DNA from: Bacteroidota bacterium
Lineage (GTDB): Bacteria > Bacteroidota > Bacteroidia > Bacteroidales > VadinHA17
Direction of reading: 5' to 3'
Assembly (NCBI GenBank): GCA_030611395.1
Contig: JAUWPX010000028.1
Location: 1 to 9,999, forward strand
DNA: 9,999 nucleotides
The notes below the pieces were generated by a model. That model saw nothing but the letters and a program-made list of their open reading frames with translations, had not been told where the DNA came from and ran no database searches. Below are positions 1 through 5,992 of this stretch, one piece after another (position 1 is the first letter of the stretch; every line of letters starts with the position of its first letter). A program made the translations under genes and the position numbers.

Positions 1-2
1 TC

Positions 3-296
3 GATGTTATTTTTAATCACATGGATAAATATGGTGATATTGATATAAACATCATACCATTACCTGATGGTGGAGCTGGATATTTGTTCAAACCAAACAT
101 AAATAGAAAGTTTAATCCGGAGTTTTTTAATGAATCTGAACTTCAAGTGCTTAATCAAGTTGCTGAAAAGTTCAAAAGGACATCAGCATCTCAAATTAGA
201 AATATTAGTCATCTTGAAACTGCTTGGATAGATAATTACAATAATGGAAAAAAGTTAATCGATTATAATTATAGTTTTTATTTAAAAGCAATTTAA
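3..296 (+). CDS. Panacea-domain (SocA/GepA-like, former DUF4065) protein, 3' part
   Basis: The frame is open from the left edge (first whole codon at position 3) to a TAA at 294-296, so the gene starts outside the window. The ATG at 21 is probably internal, because the residues before it (DVIFNH) fit the conserved stretch ahead of the KYG motif. What is visible looks like the C-terminal half of a Panacea domain: a KYGD segment, then FNESELQVLNQVAEKF, the helix that in this family precedes an 'S-A-x-x-(I/L)-x-x-(I/L)-(S/T)-H' motif (here SASQIRNISH), then ETAWID, and a final IDYNYSFYLKAI. Panacea is known as a promiscuous antitoxin domain paired with many unrelated toxins, and also occurs in prophage and in SocA-type proteolytic adaptors. 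No toxin gene follows within 500 bp, so a partner, if any, lies upstream. The family call rests on motif recognition from memory; the antitoxin role is inferred. Confidence 0.7.
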   Translation, partial: DVIFNHMDKYGDIDINIIPLPDGGAGYLFKPNINRKFNPEFFNESELQVLNQVAEKFKRTSASQIRNISHLETAWIDNYNNGKKLIDYNYSFYLKAI

Positions 297-337
297 AATT
301 TATTAGCAAAACTTAACTCTCTTAGAATCGAATACCT

Positions 338-365
338 GCCAGCCGAAACTTTAGTGAAGGCTGGT
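338..365 (+). other. Stem-loop downstream of the Panacea gene
   Basis: CCAGCC (339-344) pairs with GGCTGG (359-364), extendable by a G-T wobble, around a 14-base loop. It starts 42 bases after the stop codon and is followed by TTTGAAATT rather than a clean T-run, so it is at best a weak terminator or a 3'-end stabilising hairpin. Confidence 0.35.
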
Positions 366-441
366 TTGAAATTAGGAGCGTATAATTATCTGCAAAATGC
401 AATTCTCATAAAAAAGAAATTCTATTTAGGCGAAGCCCGGA

Positions 442-505
442 ATCCCGATAATAGTTTTGTAAGCTTTTGATTTTTTCAAAAGCAACAAAAACTTTAAATC
501 GGGAT
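442..505. repeat. Long imperfect palindrome 1 (ATCCCGAT/ATCGGGAT ends)
   Basis: Three nested complementary blocks surround a 5-base T loop (471-475): ATCCCGAT (442-449) with ATCGGGAT (498-505), AGTTTTGT (453-460) with ACAAAAACT (485-493, one bulged A), and GCTTTTGA (463-470) with TCAAAAGC (476-483). About 24 bp can pair in a 64-base span. The shape is that of a REP-like or MITE-like palindromic unit, or a structured RNA. There is no T-run after either arm, so it is not a standard intrinsic terminator. Confidence 0.6.
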
Positions 506-630
506 GGAGACATAATATTAATTATAGCTTGTCTGCCGGAATGAATATGAAGGCTGATTGACAAGATTGGTTGTGCATGCAAGCCGCAAATTACTTTAAT
601 ATAATTCTTCTTAAATTAACCACAAATTCC

Positions 631-693
631 TTAACATAAAATCGTGCCGATATAGGGCTGCTGTAGAAGCCGCTATATCTGATTTTATGTTAA
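631..693. repeat. Long imperfect palindrome 2 (TTAACATAAAATC ends)
   Basis: Perfect 13-bp outer arms, TTAACATAAAATC (631-643) and GATTTTATGTTAA (681-693), enclose GATATAG (649-655) pairing with CTATATC (673-679), and GGCT (656-659) pairing with AGCC (668-671), around an 8-base loop. A 5-versus-1 internal loop and one bulged G interrupt the stem. About 24 bp pair in total. A further TTATGTTAA occurs at 740-748. It could be a miniature element, a REP-type unit or a structured RNA; the sequence alone does not decide. Confidence 0.6.
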
Positions 694-765
694 CCAGCGA
701 AGCCGGACAAGATTCTCTGGAAAAAGCCTATAATAAATATTATGTTAAATAGGAAATATATAAAT

Positions 766-798
766 AAAAGGGAGTAGTTATTTAATACTCCCCTTTTT
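766..798 (-). terminator. Bidirectional intrinsic terminator
   Basis: GGGAGTA (770-776) pairs with TACTCCC (786-792) around a 9-base loop. On the minus strand the stem is followed by a TTTTATTT tract and begins 15 bp after the stop codon of the TPR gene at 813, so it should end the gyrA-TPR-TPR transcript. On the plus strand the same stem is followed by CTTTTT, so it would also stop transcription arriving from the left. Confidence 0.8.
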
Positions 799-812
799 CT
801 ATCTGTTTAAGA

Positions 813-1967
813 TTATTCTGCTTCTTTCGATTCACTAAGTTTCTTAACTATTACTTCATGCTTCTCCATCATCTGCATACGATAATAAAGAATTTTTAAT
901 GTTTCCATTGTTGCAATATCAGCGGGATTTAGTTCATGCGCATTTTCCATGTAAGGTAAAGCGTTGGTAAACTGTGCCTCTGCAGCTGTCTTTGCTTTTT
1001 CATACTCCTCATTATCCATTATCGCGTTGGCTTTTTCAACCATAGTAACACCTTTATTAAATAAAAGAGCCCCGATATTGTATTGTGTATTAAAATATGC
1101 CGGATCAAGCTCTACAGCTTTCAGGTATGCTTTCATTGCTTTCTCAGCTTCATTAGCTTTATCGTACAAAACACCCTCAGCATGATAGTATGTTGCATTT
1201 TCCGGATCTTTCTCCTTGGCAATTGCTATATATTCAAGTGCCTCTTCGTTATTTCCTGAAAAAAGATAATAATTTACCAGGTGAACCAGAACATTCTCAT
1301 TTCCGGGAAATGCTTCAAATGCTTCCTGAAGAGTTTTTGCAGCATTGGTTGAATCCTCTTTTCCCAGATAACAGTTTTTTAGAAGAAGATACAGATCCGC
1401 ACCACCATATCCTAATTTCGAGCATGTAGTGAAATACTCAATGGCTTTGTCAAATATCTCTCCGTTATATGCAGCTAAACCGGCATTATATATTATGCTT
1501 GTATCAGCTGCACCACCAAAAATTTCGTTCTCCCCTACTTTCATAGCAAATTCAAATGCATCCAATGCTACAGAATAATCCTTTGTCTGGAATCCTCCAA
1601 TGCCTTTATTTATTACAGCGTTTGATAACAACGGTAGCTGCATATTAACCGCATTCTCCATATTCTCATCTAACTCAATGGCTTTCTGATAATTTTTAAA
1701 AGCTATTTTGAAAGGATTATCAATTAACGTATTAAACTCTTCATTATCTGAAACCCCTGCTGCCTGAGCTAGTTTGCCATATACAAAAAATGTTTTTGCC
1801 CAGTCTTTACTTTTTTCATCCTGAAAAGCCATATCAAGTTTTGTTTTAGCTTCTTTCAGTTCATTATTATCGATGTGAATCTCAGCCTGTTTGACATACT
1901 TCTTCTGAGCTGTTATGCCAATAACCAGGACTACACTCATTAAAATAGTAACAATAATTCGTTTCAT
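813..1967 (-). CDS. Exported tetratricopeptide-repeat protein (TPR paralogue, signal peptide)
   Basis: A 384-residue protein. The N-terminus is a typical Sec signal (MKR, then a hydrophobic run through residue 18, probable cleavage after ITA at residue 20, leaving Gln21) with no lipobox Cys, so a periplasmic product is expected. The rest is helical and repeat-rich: clear TPR units at about 121-154, 156-189, 191-224, 225-257 and 258-291 (for example AYLKAVELDPAYFNTQYNIG), then a longer helical insertion with an NEEYEKAKTAAEAQ stretch and a last helix pair to about 370. TPRs bind other proteins; no enzymatic motif is visible and the partner is unknown. It is a tandem paralogue of the gene at 2026-3192, similar over its whole length and strongest from residue 155 onward. 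It is the last gene before the terminator at 766-798, 58 bp after its paralogue, and may be read from gyrA or from a possible promoter in that gap. Confidence 0.85.
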   Translation of the reverse strand: MKRIIVTILMSVVLVIGITAQKKYVKQAEIHIDNNELKEAKTKLDMAFQDEKSKDWAKTFFVYGKLAQAAGVSDNEEFNTLIDNPFKIAFKNYQKAIELDENMENAVNMQLPLLSNAVINKGIGGFQTKDYSVALDAFEFAMKVGENEIFGGAADTSIIYNAGLAAYNGEIFDKAIEYFTTCSKLGYGGADLYLLLKNCYLGKEDSTNAAKTLQEAFEAFPGNENVLVHLVNYYLFSGNNEEALEYIAIAKEKDPENATYYHAEGVLYDKANEAEKAMKAYLKAVELDPAYFNTQYNIGALLFNKGVTMVEKANAIMDNEEYEKAKTAAEAQFTNALPYMENAHELNPADIATMETLKILYYRMQMMEKHEVIVKKLSESKEAE

Positions 1968-1987
1968 TTTGTTTTCGGTTTTAAGTT

Positions 1988-1995
1988 CAAAAGTA
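1988..1995 (-). promoter_or_regulatory. Possible internal -7 box for the distal TPR gene
   Basis: On the minus strand TACTTTTG matches the Bacteroidota -7 consensus TAnnTTTG exactly and lies 20 bp upstream of the ATG at 1967. No TTG is found at the expected 19-21 base distance, so only half of the promoter is supported. It could let the second TPR gene be expressed separately from gyrA. Confidence 0.35.
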
Positions 1996-2025
1996 TTAAG
2001 TTTTTACAATTTTATTATTTTTTTT

Positions 2026-3192
2026 TTAATAATCATTAATTTCTTGTTTTAAATTCTGTAATTCTTTTTCAATCATGCTATGTTTATCCATCATTTTTAG
2101 TCTGTAATATATCAATTTTAGTGTTTCCATCGTTTCGATGTTTTCTTTATTAAGTCCATGTGCCTTTTCGAGGTATGGTAAAGCCTCTGCAAACTGCAGA
2201 TCAGCAGCCTCTCTTGCTGCTGTGTATTTCTCGTTATCAAGTATTTTGTTGGCTTCTTCAACCATTATTACTCCCTGGTTAAAAATCAGTGCTCCCAGGT
2301 TATATTGAGAAGCAAAAAACTCAGGATCAAGATCTATTGATCTCTGATAAGCATTCTTTGCATTTTCAAACTTCCCTAACCTGTCGTAAATTAAACCTTC
2401 AGCAAAGAAATAGTTAGCATTATCAGGGTTCTTTTCTTTAGCTATCTTCAGAAGATCAAGAGCTTCATTATTCATACCGGCAGAGATATAGTAATTTACC
2501 AGTTGAATCAGTACTTCCTCCTCTTCAGGAAATTCTTCAAAGGCTTCAATAAGAACCTGCAATACATTGGCTGAATCATTCATTGAAGCATAAGCATTCT
2601 TCAACAAGAGGTACAGGTTAACCCCTCCGTAATTCATTTCCTTACATGTAGTGAATTGCTTTACCGCTTTTTCATATATTTCTGCATTATATGCCGCCAG
2701 ACCTGCATTGTATATTATGCCTGTATCAACCGAACCTTTAAAAATATCATTTTCAGCAATTTTACTTACATATTCAAAACTGATCATTGCCTCCCTGTAT
2801 TTCCGGGCTTTAAAAGCTTCAAACCCTTTGTCAACAAAGTCATTCGACAACTTAGGCAACAAAAGACTCACTGAATTATCCAGCTTTCCTTTTTCATCCA
2901 TATCCAGTGCTTTCATATAGTTTTTATATGCAAGTTGAAGCGGGTTTTCAAACAAATCCCGGTCTTTCTTTTCCTTTGATGTTGCTGCTGTTTGCGCCAG
3001 TTTACCATAAACCAGGTATGTTTTTGCCCATTGATTATTGGCAGTTGAATCAGTTGCCAACTGAATCATCTCCATGGCATCTTTAAGTTTACCATCATCA
3101 ATAAGATGTTCAGCTTGCCTTACATACAGTTTTGTTGAGCATCCACCAAGAGATATGAGTACAATAAACAATATTGGTAAAATTTGTTTCAT
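2026..3192 (-). CDS. TPR-repeat lipoprotein
   Basis: A 388-residue protein starting MKQILPILFIVLISLGGC. The LGGC lipobox puts the lipidated Cys at residue 18, so the mature protein should be anchored in a membrane. The residues after the Cys (STKLYVRQ) include no acidic pair of the kind reported as a surface-export signal in some Bacteroidota, which favours a periplasm-facing position; this is inference. The body is a string of TPR units, including DTGIIYNAGLAAYNAEIYEK and a SIDLDPEFFASQYNLGAL unit, with the same layout as the paralogue downstream, including the YGG..LYLLLKN and NIETMETLKLIYYRL segments. It lies 73 bp after gyrA on the same strand, so co-transcription is likely. In Bacteroidota a TPR gene next to gyrA is, as I recall, a repeated arrangement, but I know no demonstrated link with gyrase. 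The function is unknown. Confidence 0.87.
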   Translation of the reverse strand: MKQILPILFIVLISLGGCSTKLYVRQAEHLIDDGKLKDAMEMIQLATDSTANNQWAKTYLVYGKLAQTAATSKEKKDRDLFENPLQLAYKNYMKALDMDEKGKLDNSVSLLLPKLSNDFVDKGFEAFKARKYREAMISFEYVSKIAENDIFKGSVDTGIIYNAGLAAYNAEIYEKAVKQFTTCKEMNYGGVNLYLLLKNAYASMNDSANVLQVLIEAFEEFPEEEEVLIQLVNYYISAGMNNEALDLLKIAKEKNPDNANYFFAEGLIYDRLGKFENAKNAYQRSIDLDPEFFASQYNLGALIFNQGVIMVEEANKILDNEKYTAAREAADLQFAEALPYLEKAHGLNKENIETMETLKLIYYRLKMMDKHSMIEKELQNLKQEINDY

Positions 3193-3233
3193 TTTCGAAT
3201 GGCTACATTTACTAAATTACCTCAACAAGTACC

Positions 3234-3256
3234 TTGCCATTTTATAAACCTGGCAA
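3234..3256 (-). other. Hairpin between gyrA and the TPR lipoprotein gene
   Basis: TTGCCA (3234-3239) and TGGCAA (3251-3256) form a 6-bp stem with an 11-base loop, 9 bp after the gyrA stop on the minus strand. In the gyrA direction it is followed by GGTACTTG and not by a U-run, so it is not a full terminator. It may be a processing or attenuation point that lowers TPR expression relative to gyrA. Read on the plus strand a T-rich tract follows it, but no plus-strand gene ends here. Confidence 0.35.
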
Positions 3257-3265
3257 TATATTTTT

Positions 3266-5758
3266 CTATTTCTCCTCATTTTCAGGAGATTCTGAACCAT
3301 TTTCCAGTTCATCCTCATCGTTAACCTCGACATAGGCCACGGCAGCGATCGAATCATCCTCTTTGAGGTTTATTATTCTTACCCCCTGTGTTGTACGTCC
3401 CATAACTCTTAACTCCGAAACAGCAATCCTGATGGTAAGACCCGAACGATTTATTATCATCAGGTCATCAGTATCAAGTACCCCTTTCATTGCAATTAAT
3501 TCTCCGGTTTTCTTAGTGATATTCAGGGTTTTAACACCTTTCCCACCACGGTTAGTGATTCTGTAATCACCTATCCTTGAGCGCTTTCCGTAACCTTTTT
3601 CAGCAACCACCAGTATATCTTCCTTTTCTTCCTCAACAGCAACCATTCCAATCACTTCATCGTTGCCTGAGCCAAGCCTAATACCTCTTACTCCGGAAGC
3701 TGTTCTGCCCATAGGTCGTACTTTACTTTCATGGAAACGAATAGCTCTTCCCGATCTGACTGCCATCATGATCTCATGATTCCCATTGGTTAATTTAGCT
3801 TCAAGTAACTCATCTCCTTCCCTGATATTAATTGCATTTATTCCGTTTTGCCGCGGACGGGAATATGCTTCGAGTGTTGTTTTCTTTATTACACCCTTTT
3901 TTGTACCCAGGATAATAAAATTATTATTGATATATTCTTCGTTATCTAGCTTTTGTACATTAATATAGGCCCTTACAAAATCATTTGGTTCAATGTTTAA
4001 GATATTCTGTATTGCCCGGCCTTTCGCAATTCTTGACCCTTCCGGGATCTGGTATACTTTCAGCCAGTAGCATTTACCGTTTTTCGTAAAAAACAGCATA
4101 GTATTATGCATAGAGGCAATATATAAATGTTCAAGGAAATCCTCATCGCGTGTCGTTCCTCCCCTTGAACCGATACCTCCTCTCCCCTGCCGTTTGAAGT
4201 CAGCCAGTGGTGTGCGTTTGATATAGCCAAGCCTGGAAATTGTAATAACCATATCTTCATCAGCATAAAAATCTTCCGGATCAAATTCCTCAACACTAGG
4301 CACAATCTCAGTCCTGCGTTCATCACCGTATTTCTCTTTTACCTCAAAAAGCTCATCCCTGATAATTTTCATCTGAAGACTTTCATTTGATAAAATATCA
4401 TTCAGATATTCTATCAGATTCATCAGGCTCTTATATTCTTCCCTTATCTTATCTCTTTCGAGTCCGGTAAGGCGGTGCAATCTCATATCCAGTATTGCTT
4501 TAGCCTGAATTTCTGTCAGTTCAAAATTCTTAACAAGACCTGTTTTTGCCTCATCCGGAGTTTTCGAATTCCTTATCAGCTTGATAATATCATCAAGATT
4601 ATCAAGTGCAACCAGCAATCCCTCAAGAATATGAGCCTTTTTCTTTGCCTGTTCAAGTTCATATTTTGTACGCCTCAGAACAACCTGGTGGCGGTGTTTA
4701 ACAAAATATGATATCATCTGTTTTAATGTCAACGATCTTGGCCGACCATTTACAAGAGCAATGTTATTTACGTTAAAAGAGTTCTGTAACTGAGTGTATT
4801 TGAATAATTTATTCAGTACTACATTTGATGTAGCATCTCTTTTAAGGATAATAACTATCCGCATTCCATCACGGTCCGACTCATCATTAATATAAGATAT
4901 ACCTTCAATCTTCTTTTCATTGATCAGGTCAGCCGTCTTTTTGATCATATCTGCTTTATTCACCATATAGGGTATCTCTGATACCACTATCCGTTCCCTT
5001 CCTGAAGGAGTAGTTTCAATTTCAGTCCTGGCCCTTACTACCAGCCTTCCTTTCCCTGTTAAAAATGCTTCTTTAATACCCTGCACTCCGTAAATAATGC
5101 CGCCGGTTGGAAAATCAGGTCCTTTAATGTACTCCATCAACTCATCAACCTCAATTTCATTATTATCGATATATGCAATTGTTGCGTCAATAACTTCTGT
5201 AAGATTGTGAGGTGGAATATTTGTCGCCATTCCAACAGCAATCCCTGACGCACCATTAATTAACAGGTTAGGTATGCGTGTAGGAAGTACCGTGGGTTCT
5301 TCCAGTGTGTCATCAAAATTCAATTTGTAATCTACGGTGCTTTTATCGATATCCCTAAGGATTTCTTCAGCAATTTTTTGAAGCCGGGCTTCAGTGTAAC
5401 GCATAGCAGCAGGACTATCTCCGTCAACAGAACCAAAGTTACCCTGACCATTTACCAATGGATAACGTAATGACCACGGTTGTGCCATTCTTACCATCGC
5501 TTCATAAACAGACGAGTCACCATGTGGATGATATTTACCCAAAACCTCCCCCACTATCCTTGCAGATTTCTTATATGGTCGATTTGAATAAAGTCCAATT
5601 TCCGACATACCAAACAATACACGCCTGTGCACAGGTTTCAATCCATCTCTAACATCCGGTAATGCTCTGGAAACAATAACCGACATTGAATAATCGATAT
5701 ATTTCGATTTCATTTCCTCTTCAATGTTTATCTTTACAATTCTTTCTCTTTCTGGCAT
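3266..5758 (-). CDS. gyrA: DNA gyrase subunit A
   Basis: An 830-residue type IIA topoisomerase subunit; with GyrB it introduces negative supercoils using ATP. The N-terminal breakage-reunion domain opens with the diagnostic INIEEEMKSKYIDYSMSVIV and SRALPDVRDGLKPVHRRVLF segments. The catalytic tyrosine is Tyr121 in AAMRYTEARL. The quinolone-determining region reads HPHGDSSVYEAMVRMAQ: Ser82 and Glu86 stand at the positions of E. coli Ser83 and Asp87. Ser is the susceptible-type residue, and Glu is normal for many non-enterobacterial GyrA. Coiled-coil arms lie at about 360-480. The C-terminal pinwheel carries a GyrA box at 524-530 in the form QGRGGIG, slightly off the usual Q(R/K)RGG(R/K)G, which with the length and six-blade domain supports GyrA over ParC. 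The tail from 811 is strongly acidic. It is first in a leftward operon with two TPR genes and divergent from clpC. Confidence 0.97.
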   Translation of the reverse strand: MPERERIVKINIEEEMKSKYIDYSMSVIVSRALPDVRDGLKPVHRRVLFGMSEIGLYSNRPYKKSARIVGEVLGKYHPHGDSSVYEAMVRMAQPWSLRYPLVNGQGNFGSVDGDSPAAMRYTEARLQKIAEEILRDIDKSTVDYKLNFDDTLEEPTVLPTRIPNLLINGASGIAVGMATNIPPHNLTEVIDATIAYIDNNEIEVDELMEYIKGPDFPTGGIIYGVQGIKEAFLTGKGRLVVRARTEIETTPSGRERIVVSEIPYMVNKADMIKKTADLINEKKIEGISYINDESDRDGMRIVIILKRDATSNVVLNKLFKYTQLQNSFNVNNIALVNGRPRSLTLKQMISYFVKHRHQVVLRRTKYELEQAKKKAHILEGLLVALDNLDDIIKLIRNSKTPDEAKTGLVKNFELTEIQAKAILDMRLHRLTGLERDKIREEYKSLMNLIEYLNDILSNESLQMKIIRDELFEVKEKYGDERRTEIVPSVEEFDPEDFYADEDMVITISRLGYIKRTPLADFKRQGRGGIGSRGGTTRDEDFLEHLYIASMHNTMLFFTKNGKCYWLKVYQIPEGSRIAKGRAIQNILNIEPNDFVRAYINVQKLDNEEYINNNFIILGTKKGVIKKTTLEAYSRPRQNGINAINIREGDELLEAKLTNGNHEIMMAVRSGRAIRFHESKVRPMGRTASGVRGIRLGSGNDEVIGMVAVEEEKEDILVVAEKGYGKRSRIGDYRITNRGGKGVKTLNITKKTGELIAMKGVLDTDDLMIINRSGLTIRIAVSELRVMGRTTQGVRIINLKEDDSIAAVAYVEVNDEDELENGSESPENEEK

Positions 5759-5815
5759 TTATAATAATCTTTTTTAAGAAAAATTTGACACTTTTATTTA
5801 TTGTTCATTAACTTG

Positions 5816-5845
5816 CGAAAATAGTGATTTATTCTTTAATCTTAA
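5816..5845 (-). promoter_or_regulatory. Possible gyrA promoter
   Basis: On the minus strand TATTTTCG (5823-5816) differs from the Bacteroidota -7 consensus TAnnTTTG at one base. A TTA, one base off TTG, sits 19 bases upstream. It would give a leader of roughly 50 bases before the ATG at 5758. It is the best candidate in the gap but each element is imperfect. Confidence 0.4.
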
Positions 5846-5872
5846 CCATTTGTAATGCTTAATTTTCAACAC

Positions 5873-5902
5873 TTGTTTGTTCATAATTGATTACTAAATT
5901 TG
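5873..5902 (+). promoter_or_regulatory. clpC promoter, Bacteroidota-type
   Basis: TTG (5873-5875), 19 bases, then TAAATTTG (5895-5902) matches the primary Bacteroidota sigma consensus (TTG, N19-21, TAnnTTTG) exactly. Transcription would start near 5907-5910 and leave a leader of about 85 bases before the clpC ATG at 5993. This position also rules out the TTG at 5900 as the start codon, since that codon is inside the -7 box. I see no clear CtsR-like or CIRCE operator. Confidence 0.7.
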
Positions 5903-5992
5903 CATAGAAAAACAAGCCATATTGACGGATATAAATCTTTGGCATTTGAATTGATAGAATATGAAAGTTATAGTTACAAAAAAGTACTTATG

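Larger units (their letters stand above)
297..765. other. Gene-poor stretch with palindromes and possible gene remnants
   Basis: No convincing complete gene lies here on either strand. It holds a stem-loop (338-365) and two long imperfect palindromes (442-505, 631-693). Some stretches stay open longer than expected in AT-rich DNA: 297-467 continues in the frame of the upstream Panacea gene after its TAA, and 615-752 stays open and ends AGQDSLEKAYNKYYVK-stop. Neither has a usable start and I recognise neither peptide with confidence. They read as eroded coding sequence or chance. I see no tRNA or CRISPR in it. Confidence 0.5.

Noticed and set aside
471..560. Short frame ending GWRHNINYSLSAGMNMKAD as a beta-barrel remnant
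   Set aside because: Only 34 codons, with a start inside the palindrome, and no recognisable family; most likely chance.
631..697. Integron attC-like site (TTAAC at the left, GTTAACC at the right)
   Set aside because: The ends do not match the RYYYAAC/GTTRRRY core sites, the outer arms are perfectly paired without the usual extrahelical bases, and no integrase or cassette order is visible.
2018..2027. Ten-base homopolymer at the stop of the TPR lipoprotein gene as a phase-variation tract
   Set aside because: On the coding strand the A-run begins within the TAA stop itself, so slippage would not change the reading frame of the protein.
3234..3265. Intrinsic terminator between gyrA and the TPR genes
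   Set aside because: The hairpin has a T-rich tract only on the plus strand, where no gene ends; in the gyrA direction no U-run follows.
5900..5992. N-terminal 31-residue extension of ClpC from a TTG start
   Set aside because: The TTG is inside an exact -7 promoter box, and the family N-terminus begins at the later ATG.
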